Positions 26,331-33,963 of a stretch of 54,497 bases of DNA are shown here, in pieces. The position numbers and the translations under genes were made by a program. The stretch's first letter is position 1. Every line of letters starts with the position of its first letter. A model generated the notes under the pieces. The model ran no database searches. It was not told the origin of the DNA and saw only the letters and a program-made list of their open reading frames with translations. Origin of the DNA: CAZMXS01 sp964570325 (lineage in GTDB: Bacteria; Verrucomicrobiota; Kiritimatiellia; CAIQIC01; CAZMXS01); assembly GCA_964570325.1 (NCBI GenBank), contig CAZMXS010000026.1, forward strand, positions 1 through 54,497, read 5' to 3'.

Positions 26331-26478
26331 CGCAGTATGCCGTGGCCCACACCCATGCGAACCGTTTTATTCAGGGTTAAGGTTTCAGGTCTTTCGTTCC
26401 CGGATTCCGTCCTTTTCCCTTTTACCATTTCGTCTGCCGCTTTCACGCTTAACCCTTCCACCTTCACCATCCGTTGCC

Positions 26479-27651
26479 ATGCCTAGCACTAAACGCGATT
26501 ATTACGAGGTTTTGGGCGTCGCCCGCGGCGCGTCGGCGGACGACATCAAGAAGGCCTACCGCAAGCTGGCCTTGCAGTATCATCCGGACAAGAACCCGGG
26601 GAATGTCGAGGCCGAGGAGCGATTCAAGGAAATCTCCGAGGCCTATGAGATCTTGAGCGATCCGTCCAAGCGCCAGCAGTATGACCAGTTCGGCCACCAG
26701 GCGTTCGCGCCGGGCGGCGGCGGTTTCGGCGGCTTCGGGATTGATCTGGAAGAAGCGCTGCGCACGTTCATGGGCGCTTTTGGCGGAGGCGGCGGGAGCA
26801 TCTTCGACAATTTTTTTGGCGGCGGCCGCGACGAGCGCGCCGATGCGAATGGCCCGCTGCGCGGATCGGACCTGCGCTACGATCTGGAGATCGAGTTTGA
26901 GGAGGCGGTTTACGGATCCCAGCGCGATGTCAACCTGACGGTTATGGAGGAATGCACGGCCTGCGGCGGGTCCGGGGCGGACAAGAACAGCCGCAAGGAG
27001 GTATGCCCGCGTTGCAAGGGGCGCCGGGTGCTGACTTCCTCCAACGGTTTCTTCCAGATTCGCCAAACCTGCAATGCTTGCGGCGGCACGGGGGAGTATA
27101 TCCGCAACCCTTGCCGCGAATGCCGCGGCGAAGGTCGCGTGAAAGGGCGCAAGGCGCTTTCGCTTAAAATCCCGCCCGGTGTCGAGACCGGATCCCGCCT
27201 GCGCCTGCCGGGCAAGGGCGAGGGTGGATTGCGCGGCGGACCGGCAGGCGATCTGTACGTGGTGCTGCACGTCAAGCCGCACGAGTTGTTCCAGCGGCGC
27301 GACGAGGATATTTTTTGCGAAGTGCCGGTGCCGTTCCACATCGCCGTGCTCGGCGGCGAAGTGGACGTGCCGACCATCCACGGCCCGCAGCCGCTGAAGA
27401 TTCCGCCCGGCACGGAGAGCGGCGCCATGTTCCGCTTGCGTAACAAGGGCTTGACCGGCATTCGCGGCGGGCCGAGCGGCGATCACCATGTCCGGATCGT
27501 GGTCGAAGTGCCGACCGACCTGGGCAAGGACCAGCGCGAACGGCTCAAGGCTTTCGGCGAGTCCTGCACGTCCGCCAATCATCCGAAAATCCGCAAATTT
27601 TACCAGCAGGCCGAGCAGTTTTTCGCCCACAAGCAGGCGCTGGGAAAGTGA
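26479..27651 (+). CDS. dnaJ: Chaperone protein DnaJ
   Basis: Hsp40 co-chaperone of DnaK, type I. The J domain (RDYYEVLGV, HPDKNPGN at about 33-40) carries the HPD motif. It is followed by a G/F-rich linker and four zinc-binding repeats: CTACGGSG, CPRCKGRR, CNACGGTG and CRECRGEG (the second repeat is degenerate after CxxC). The C-terminal substrate-binding domains include KIPPGVETGSRLRLPGKGE and VPTIHGPQPLKIPPGT. It has 390 residues, the normal size. The start ATG lies at 26479; the open frame extends far upstream through grpE and is not coding there. Confidence 0.97.
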   Translation: MPSTKRDYYEVLGVARGASADDIKKAYRKLALQYHPDKNPGNVEAEERFKEISEAYEILSDPSKRQQYDQFGHQAFAPGGGGFGGFGIDLEEALRTFMGAFGGGGGSIFDNFFGGGRDERADANGPLRGSDLRYDLEIEFEEAVYGSQRDVNLTVMEECTACGGSGADKNSRKEVCPRCKGRRVLTSSNGFFQIRQTCNACGGTGEYIRNPCRECRGEGRVKGRKALSLKIPPGVETGSRLRLPGKGEGGLRGGPAGDLYVVLHVKPHELFQRRDEDIFCEVPVPFHIAVLGGEVDVPTIHGPQPLKIPPGTESGAMFRLRNKGLTGIRGGPSGDHHVRIVVEVPTDLGKDQRERLKAFGESCTSANHPKIRKFYQQAEQFFAHKQALGK

Positions 27652-27852
27652 TCCGGAGGCGGAGCGGGATGGCGAAGGCGGGGGGCTGAAACTGGAGGCC
27701 GGCGATCGTCATCCTGAATTGAGAAAATGGTGAAGGCCAGACCCGGTCATTCCAAGGAGACCGCCAGATGCGGACGACGAGGAATTTCGGCGACGGCCAA
27801 AGATGCTCGCTGGTCTTGGCGATTGGCGGCCGGCATTTGGCGATAATCTGCC

Positions 27853-28581
27853 ATGCGTTGCTTCATTGATCCTGCTGACTGGGAAAAGCCCGAGGTGGAA
27901 TTGGATCGGGCGGAAACTCATCATCTCGCGCGCGTGCTGCGCGTCCGGGTCGGCGCGCAGGTCGCGGTCTTCAACGGGCGTGGTGGGGTGGGGCTTGCCG
28001 TAGTGCGTGAGCTGGGGTCGCGCGCCGTGCTGGCCTTGGTGGAACGCGCGTTGCGTGAGCCGCCGGCGCCGGCGCTGGTCTTGATCCAGGCGGTTTTGCG
28101 CGAACAGAAAATGGACTGGATCATCCAGAAGGCCGTTGAATTGGGCGCCAGCCGGATTATGCCGGTTGAAACCGGGCGCGCCGTGGCGCGCGTGACGCCG
28201 GAACGCGCCACCGGCAAGGCCGGACGCTGGATGGCGATTGCCTTGAACGCCGCCAAGCAGAGCGGGAACCCATGGTTGCCGGAAATCTTGCCGGCCATGT
28301 CGCTGGCGCAGGCGGTCGCGTCCGCTCGGGCGGAACTCTTGCTGGTGGGTTCGCTGGCGTCGGAGGCGCGGCCCTTGCGCGCTGCTCTTGAGTCCGTCGC
28401 TGATCGCCCAGTCGCGACGGTCGCGGTAGCTATCGGGCCGGAAGGCGATTTCACCGCCGCGGAACACGCCTTGCTGACCGCCGCCGGCGCCGTGCCGGTC
28501 ACCTTCGGTGGCGATGTCCTGCGCGCCGAAACCGCTGCGCTTTATGCGCTCAGCGTGCTGCGTTATCATTTCCGGCCCTGA
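27853..28581 (+). CDS. rsmE: 16S rRNA m3U1498 methyltransferase RsmE
   Basis: SPOUT-class methyltransferase acting on U1498 of 16S rRNA. The N-terminal PUA-like part has ETHHLARVLRVRVGAQVAVF. The SPOUT knot has QAVLREQKMDWIIQKAVELG at about 78-97, IGPEGDFTAAE at about 196-206 and LGGDVLRAETA-like FGGDVLRAETAALYAL near the end. It has 242 residues. In many bacteria rsmE lies next to dnaJ and prmA, which fits the dnaJ neighbour here. Confidence 0.95.
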   Translation: MRCFIDPADWEKPEVELDRAETHHLARVLRVRVGAQVAVFNGRGGVGLAVVRELGSRAVLALVERALREPPAPALVLIQAVLREQKMDWIIQKAVELGASRIMPVETGRAVARVTPERATGKAGRWMAIALNAAKQSGNPWLPEILPAMSLAQAVASARAELLLVGSLASEARPLRAALESVADRPVATVAVAIGPEGDFTAAEHALLTAAGAVPVTFGGDVLRAETAALYALSVLRYHFRP

Positions 28582-28746
28582 ACGGCCGTGGCGCGGGATA
28601 AAATGTCCATAGCCCGCCAATTTTTAGGCGCAACGATTCACATGGGCTCGCGTGCCTGGGATAATACCACCGGACCATGAGTGTGCGCGCGGGGGCCGCG
28701 GGATCGCGTTGACGGATGTGGCTGGGTTGTTTATTGAGAAGGGGAC

Positions 28747-30051
28747 ATGGAACAAACGCGGCAAGATTCATCGGATGAAACGCGGGCCCATCCCGACGCG
28801 CGAATTATTACAACGCGGCTTGATCGCTGGCTGACCCGGCCGGCGTTCGGCATCCCGTTCTTTCTCGGCCTGATGTATCTTGTGTTTTATCTCACGTTTA
28901 CCATTGGCCGGTATCCGGTGGCGTGGATTGAAACTTTTTTTACGGGATTGAACCACCTGATCGCCGAGCATTGGCCCGCTTGGATCCCCACGATGCTCAA
29001 GTCATTGATTGCCGACGGCATCATCGGCGGCGTGGGGGCGGTTATTACTTTCGTCCCGAACATTCTGCTGCTGTTTGCCGCGATCGGGGCCTTGGAGGAA
29101 TCCGGCTACATGGCGCGCGCGGCCTATGCGCTCGATTGGGTCATGCGCAAGGTGGGATTGCATGCGAAGAGTTTCGTGCCGATGATGTTGGGCTTCGGCT
29201 GCTCCGTGCCGGCCATCATGGCAACGCGCATGCTGGAGAGCAAACGCGACCGGTTGACGACGATGATGGTGATTCCGCTGATCAGTTGCGGCGGCCGGTT
29301 TCCCATCTATGCGCTGATCATTCCCGCCTTTTTTCCGCCTCAATGGCAGGCGCGGGTTCTCTGGTTTATTTATCTGATCGGCATTGCGCTCGCGATCGGG
29401 CTGGCCAAGCTGCTCAAAAAAACGCTGTTTCGCGGCGCGCCGCCGGCTGAACCGTTGCGCCTGTATCCTTACCGGATGCCTCAATTGAGGCACATCCTGC
29501 GGATTGCCGGTGAAAGCGGCTGGCATTACCTGAAAAAAGCCGGCACGGTGTTGCTGGGCATTTCCGTGTTGTTGTGGGTGATTTCCTCTTATCCCCGGCT
29601 CCCGGAGGCGGAACGCCCGGGATTGAGTGACACGCCCCAAGCGCGCGGCGCGGCGCTGGCGTATTCGATGGCCGGCCGCATCGGCCAGTGGATCGAGCCG
29701 GTCATCCGTCCGCTGGGTTTCGATTGGCGGATTGGCACGGCCTTGCTCGGCGCGTTCGCCGCCAAAGAGGTGTTTGTGGCCCAGTTAGGCGTCGTATTTG
29801 CCGTCGGCGATCCGCGGGCGGAGCACACTTCGCTGCAAAGCAAGCTGCGCGCGGCTTACACCCCGCTGCAGGCTTTCTGTATCATGTTATTCATGCTGAT
29901 CGGCATTCCCTGCTCGGCCACTTGCGTGGTGACTCATCGCGAGAGCGGATCATGGCGGTTGGCGCTGCTGCAACTGGCCGGTTTGACTGTGTTGGCCTAT
30001 GGCGTCACCCTGATTGCCTATCAAGCCGGCCGCTTGTTGGGCTGGAGTTGA
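28747..30051 (+). CDS. FeoB-like Fe(II) transport membrane domain lacking the GTPase domain
   Basis: Inner-membrane protein of 434 residues with about eight hydrophobic segments. It matches the two Gate/nucleoside-recognition halves of FeoB: GGVGAVITFVPNILLLF, then LEESGYMARAAY, MLGFGCSVPAIMATR at about 145-160 and, near the end, FAAKEVFVAQLGV and IPCSATCVV. FeoB is normally 700-800 residues with an N-terminal G domain (GNPNSGKT). Here only 33 hydrophilic residues precede the first membrane segment, and neither the G domain nor feoA is encoded in the flanks. AAGGGGAC precedes ATG. It is either a split FeoB whose G domain is encoded elsewhere or a transporter of changed function. Confidence 0.85.
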   Translation: MEQTRQDSSDETRAHPDARIITTRLDRWLTRPAFGIPFFLGLMYLVFYLTFTIGRYPVAWIETFFTGLNHLIAEHWPAWIPTMLKSLIADGIIGGVGAVITFVPNILLLFAAIGALEESGYMARAAYALDWVMRKVGLHAKSFVPMMLGFGCSVPAIMATRMLESKRDRLTTMMVIPLISCGGRFPIYALIIPAFFPPQWQARVLWFIYLIGIALAIGLAKLLKKTLFRGAPPAEPLRLYPYRMPQLRHILRIAGESGWHYLKKAGTVLLGISVLLWVISSYPRLPEAERPGLSDTPQARGAALAYSMAGRIGQWIEPVIRPLGFDWRIGTALLGAFAAKEVFVAQLGVVFAVGDPRAEHTSLQSKLRAAYTPLQAFCIMLFMLIGIPCSATCVVTHRESGSWRLALLQLAGLTVLAYGVTLIAYQAGRLLGWS

Positions 30052-30080
30052 CGTTCTTCCGGTTCTCAAGACACGCCGTC

Positions 30081-30095
30081 GGGGCTTGCCGCCCC
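30081..30095. terminator. Hairpin between convergent genes
   Basis: GGGGC-TTGCC-GCCCC with extended partial pairing (ACGCCGTC...GCGCGT) lies directly after the FeoB-like gene and before the stop of the convergent glucanase-like pseudogene; T-rich sequence follows (TCATTCTTGC). Confidence 0.4.
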
Positions 30096-30100
30096 GCGCG

Positions 30101-30827
30101 TCATTCTTGCAGGCGGTAGAACTGTTTGGGTCTGCTGATTGGACTGGTGACCACCAGGAACTCGCCCGCGACCACCGGCGGGGTGGCCACCGGCGTCCAG
30201 GTCGAATCGAGAATCTCCGGGTTGCTCTGCAACGCAAAGTTCGTTTTGGCGGCCGGCCATTCCAGCACGACAGCATCAGGCGCCGGATGGATGTACAGCG
30301 GCGGCGCCGGATCACGGCCGGGGTTGAGGGTGATGCGCAGGTAGCTTTCGGTGTCAATGGTGGTCAGAAAATCCAGCAGATTTTTATCCGGGCGATCCTG
30401 CAAAGCGAAGCCATATCCCGGAGTCAGGGGGGCGATGCTGGCGGCATAACGGTGATAATAGTCGGGATGATCCGGTTGAGCTTTATTGAAGTAGGTTGAC
30501 CAGGCCGGTGGAACCGTAGTTGAAATAGATGCGTCCGGAAATGAAGCTGGAAATCAGCACCGCCGGCATATTGCCGGGCGCGCCGCCGCCGACGGAATAC
30601 GGACTGGTCAGTTGGGCGATGGAATAGTTGACGTTCCGGATCAGGGCGTGCGGATTGCCGGCCGCGTCGCGGTACATGCCGGAGCAATCCGTATTGACTG
30701 TTACGAAATTCACAAAGACATTGCTTGGGTTGTGATCCGGTGGGATCTGAAAGACAATGGGAATACCATTGGCGTTGACGCTGATCGGGATAATGAAGAG
30801 CGCGATGATGCGGCTGATGGTCTTCAT
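30101..30827 (-). pseudogene. Frameshifted secreted beta-1,3-glucanase-like (GH64/thaumatin-like) protein with shared C-terminal domain
   Basis: The first part (start 30827, stop at 30483) has a signal peptide (ISRIIALFIIPISVNA) and a beta-sandwich resembling the N-terminal part of GH64/thaumatin-like proteins (IPIVFQIP, ISGRIYFNYG). The continuation lies one frame over. It is open from about 30526 through YFNKAQPDHPDYYHRY and TPGYGFALQD and ends at 30101 with the C-terminal domain QFYRLQE found in its giant neighbours. One extra base near 30490 would join the two frames into one protein of about 240 residues. It may be a real pseudogene or a single-base assembly error. The GH64 link is a weak by-eye similarity. 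Confidence 0.6.
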
Positions 30828-30924
30828 AAGCCCCTCTTGCCTCTTGGGTGTAATTTAGAACCCAACCCCCTGCCCTTGACCCTGTTAGACTGCTGTTTTG
30901 AGCCATGTCAAATGAATGAAACGG

Positions 30925-31809
30925 CTAGAAATTTTTGCGCACGGCCAGCATATACCACCAAGTGTCTTCCAGAATCGGGTCGAAGTTGCCGAATGGATGT
31001 TGATAGTGAACGGATGACGAGATTACAACGCCGAGCGCGTTGAACGGTAGGATCAGGTGGGCCGTCATGTGGCTCCAGCCGGTCGGCATTCCGAATGCGC
31101 CGTCGTGGTAGTTCACCGTGCCGCGCAGCCGAACGACCTGCGGCAGCAGCGGCTCCCGCAAGCCGATCAGCGGGAGGTCGTATTCCAACATGCATTCGTG
31201 CATGAAGCCCGAATCGAACCAGTCGTGTTCCAGCGGCGTCCAGAAGTAGGCATTGTAAGTCGGGGTCAATGTGCCTTTGACCTGCGCGATGGCCGGCGGG
31301 AGATTGAGCGGCAGGGACGCGCCGAGGTTGGGTTTGATGCCCTGCCGAATGGTTTCGGGGATCGGCTGGCCGGATGAGTCGGTATACATAAACTGCCGCG
31401 GGAACAGCCAGTAGTCCACGAATCCGTGCAGATTAAGCCGCCAGTCCCGATGCTTGAAAACATCGTAACCAAAGCCGAGGAAGACATCCACCTCGTCGGC
31501 GTCATTGGCGTGCCGATTGAGCGGCATGGATCCCAGCCAGCGCACGTAAATGCCGGGCAGGAAATCGCGCGCGGTCAGGATGGTCTGAAAGGTCGGCTCA
31601 TCCTCGCCGATGTTCCAGCCGGAGGTCATGTATTTCGAGGCCAGTTGGAGATTGACCTCGTAGACAGTTTGAGTTGGCGTAGCGAAAGCGGCGGTCCCGG
31701 CGGTCAGCAGGCCCGCCATCAACACGCGCTGCAAGCCTTGGATAGTTCTCACGCCCGCCCCACGCTGGCACCCCATACCCATAAGATCATATGCTATACC
31801 CGGCCACAT
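30925..31809 (-). CDS. Putative outer-membrane beta-barrel protein
   Basis: Exported protein with a signal peptide ending TAAFA followed by TPTQTVYEVNLQLASKYMTSG. The rest alternates amphipathic strands with aromatic girdles (VDVFLGFGYDVF, RLNLHGFVDYWLF, TPTYNAYFWTP, AVRKNF). It ends in phenylalanine, as expected for a BAM-recognised barrel. About 12-14 strands can be guessed. The start is uncertain: ATG 31809 is the longest option, and a GTG at 31752 would give a 24-residue signal peptide. Porin-like or channel function is inference; no family was recognised with certainty. The 270 bases upstream are AT-rich compared with the rest of the window. Confidence 0.7.
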   Translation of the reverse strand: MWPGIAYDLMGMGCQRGAGVRTIQGLQRVLMAGLLTAGTAAFATPTQTVYEVNLQLASKYMTSGWNIGEDEPTFQTILTARDFLPGIYVRWLGSMPLNRHANDADEVDVFLGFGYDVFKHRDWRLNLHGFVDYWLFPRQFMYTDSSGQPIPETIRQGIKPNLGASLPLNLPPAIAQVKGTLTPTYNAYFWTPLEHDWFDSGFMHECMLEYDLPLIGLREPLLPQVVRLRGTVNYHDGAFGMPTGWSHMTAHLILPFNALGVVISSSVHYQHPFGNFDPILEDTWWYMLAVRKNF

Positions 31810-32079
31810 TGTGGAAAAGCAAAAAGACGCGAAAAAACGAAAACAAAGTCATTTGCCGCGGAAGGCACGGCTTGTAAAAATGGGCAATTAAACATTATCT
31901 GTGAAATCTGCCGTCAATCCATGGCTAATTTTGCAACTGCCAATTGAAGAAACTACGCTTGCATTTGCGTCCATTGCGGCGGCAAAATCCGCGCGGTCGG
32001 ATTGATTGCTTTTCAAGCGGATCGTTTTAGCGCCGGATTATATTTGTTGAGCAACAATTCATTTTGGGAGTGATGCCAG

Positions 32080-32907
32080 ATGAAAAGGAAATTGGGCGTG
32101 TGGTTGCTGGTCGGCGTCGCGCTGTTGGCGGCGGTTCCGGCCGGGTGGGCCGCCAAAAAGAACCTGCTCTGGCAGATTCGCGAGCAGGTGCTGAAAGATC
32201 TGTTGCGGCTGGATGCGGAATTGGAGCGGACCGCGCGGGCGCTTTCCGCGACGGGTTTGGAGGGCGCCGGCGCGACGGCGGCGCTCGCGGCCGCCTGCGC
32301 CACGAACGCGCTGGTCGTGGATGTCGTCACCATCAATACGCAGGGGGTCGTCGTGGCCGTGCAGCCCGACAGTTTCAAGGATGCCGTTGGCCGGGATATT
32401 GGCGCTCAACCGCATATCGCGCGGCTGCTCCAGGACCGCAAGCCGGTGCTGGGTAAATTGTTTGGCGCGGTGGAGGGGGCGCCGCGCGTGGTGGCGCTGG
32501 CCCGACCGGTTTGGGACGCGCAGAGTAATTTTATCGGGGCCGTCAGCCTGTTGTTCGAGCCGGCCAAACTGGTGGCCGGCGCGTTGGCTCAATACCCGGA
32601 AAGCAAGCGCTATCAATGCTATGTGTATCAAACGGATGGGGTCATTCTATACAACGTGGACACGGCCCAGGTGGGCCGGAGCGCCTTCATGGATTGGCGG
32701 TTCAAGCAGTTTCCGAAAATGGGAACGGTGGTGCGCCAGGTCATCCGCGAGCCGCGGGGGCAGGCGGGGCCCTATGAATATATGGGATCCGAAACCAAGT
32801 ATAAAAGCTGGCGGATGAATTATTGGACGTCCATCAATCTCCATGATAGCGCCTGGCGGGTGGGCTACACGCAGGAAGTGACGCCGATTATGCCGGTGGC
32901 CGAGTAA
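32080..32907 (+). CDS. Exported Cache-like sensor domain protein without an output domain
   Basis: A 275-residue protein with a signal peptide at 1-24 (LLVGVALLAAVPAGWA), then a helix (LLRLDAELERTARALS) and two lobes resembling a double Cache (PDC) ligand-binding domain: VVDVVTINTQGVVVAV with VGRDIGAQPHI in lobe one, YVYQTDGVILYNVDTAQVGRS in lobe two. Such domains usually precede a membrane helix and a kinase or methyl-accepting domain. Here the protein ends after the lobes, so it should be a free periplasmic binding protein or the partner of another sensor. A purine-rich GGGAG lies ahead of ATG. The 213 bases downstream hold no gene. Confidence 0.75.
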   Translation: MKRKLGVWLLVGVALLAAVPAGWAAKKNLLWQIREQVLKDLLRLDAELERTARALSATGLEGAGATAALAAACATNALVVDVVTINTQGVVVAVQPDSFKDAVGRDIGAQPHIARLLQDRKPVLGKLFGAVEGAPRVVALARPVWDAQSNFIGAVSLLFEPAKLVAGALAQYPESKRYQCYVYQTDGVILYNVDTAQVGRSAFMDWRFKQFPKMGTVVRQVIREPRGQAGPYEYMGSETKYKSWRMNYWTSINLHDSAWRVGYTQEVTPIMPVAE

Positions 32908-33147
32908 TTGGACACGGGCAAATTGGCGATTGGCGGGGGCCGCGGCGGGATGCGTCATGACGCTGGCGCCCAGTCGGCGCCGGGCATCACGGCCGCCGCG
33001 CGCAAGCGCGGGCGGAGAAAGCGTTATCATTCCGTCATTCCAACACCGCCGGTCGGCAATAGGCGATTGCGGAATTTCAACTGAACTCTATGGCTTGACT
33101 TTCGCGGGTTCGGCGTTTTAATGCCAGCAGTCCGGATGGCGCTTGCC

Positions 33148-33906
33148 ATGAGCAGCCAGCTTTCATTGGCCAATATCCGCAACGTGCTCATGCGGCTCGA
33201 GGAGACTATCATCTTCGGCCTCATTGAACGCGCTCAATTCTGCCGCAATGAGATCATCTATCGGAAGGATGGCGTTGGGACCGCGCTGGGCGACAGCCTG
33301 GTCGGCTTTTTGTTGCACGAAAGCGAGCGCGCCCATGCCAAGGTGCGGCGCTACACCAGTCCCGATGAACACCCGTTTTATTCCGATCTGCCCGCGCCTG
33401 TCCTGCCGGCGTTGGATTATGACAATCCGCTCCGGCCAAACACAATTAACATCAATGCCGAACTCTGGACGGTGTATGAGAACGGCATCATTCCGCTGAT
33501 CTGCCCCCCCGGCGATGATCGCCAGTGGGGCTCCAGCGCGGTCAGCGACGTGGCCAACCTGCAGGCGCTTTCCAAACGTATCCACTACGGCAAGTTCGTT
33601 GCCGAAAGCAAACGCCGCGAGCAGGCCGCCCGCTTCGATCCGCTGATCCGGGCCGGTGACCGTTTCGCGCTGATCGAGGCGATTACGGATGAGCGGGTCG
33701 AACGCGGCGTGCTGGATCGCGTGTATCGCAAGGCGGCGGCCTACGGGGCCGAACTCGAAGCCGGGCCTGGCCACTGCAAGGTCGAGCCCGCTGCCGTCCG
33801 TGAAATCTACGCCCGCTGGGTTATCCCGCTGAACAAGCACGTCCAAGTGGAATACCTGCTGGGAAGCGAATCAACGCGGATAAAACCATCCGTGGAATCG
33901 GCGTGA
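33148..33906 (+). CDS. Chorismate mutase of the eukaryotic (yeast Aro7-like) AroQ class
   Basis: Converts chorismate to prephenate for Phe and Tyr synthesis. The all-helical protein aligns along its length with fungal and plant chorismate mutases: LSLANIRNVLMRLEETIIF at 5-23, RRYTSPDEHPFY, GSSAVSDVANLQAL and SKRIHYGKFVAESK at 142-155. Active-site counterparts are R11, R144 and K155 (yeast R16, R157 and K168, with the same 11-residue step). Position 233 is Gln in KHVQVEYL, where yeast has Glu246 and E. coli AroQ has Gln88. The ATG at 33148 gives 252 residues, near yeast's 256. An ATG at 33121 is possible but adds nine residues outside the family. A TTGACT box lies at 33094. No other aromatic pathway gene is nearby. 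Confidence 0.9.
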   Translation: MSSQLSLANIRNVLMRLEETIIFGLIERAQFCRNEIIYRKDGVGTALGDSLVGFLLHESERAHAKVRRYTSPDEHPFYSDLPAPVLPALDYDNPLRPNTININAELWTVYENGIIPLICPPGDDRQWGSSAVSDVANLQALSKRIHYGKFVAESKRREQAARFDPLIRAGDRFALIEAITDERVERGVLDRVYRKAAAYGAELEAGPGHCKVEPAAVREIYARWVIPLNKHVQVEYLLGSESTRIKPSVESA

Positions 33907-33963
33907 TCCGCGGGCAACTATGCCCGGGTTGCGGCTCAACCGCGCCGAGTGTCTTTACGGCTA

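Noticed and set aside
28747..30051. Nucleoside transporter or spore maturation protein sharing the Gate domain
   Set aside because: GCSVPAIMATR and the second-half FAAKEVFVAQ motif are specific to FeoB.
31945..31947. Selenocysteine codon in a CxxC protein
   Set aside because: There is no start codon, no SECIS-like hairpin was identified right after the TGA, and no selenoprotein family was recognised.
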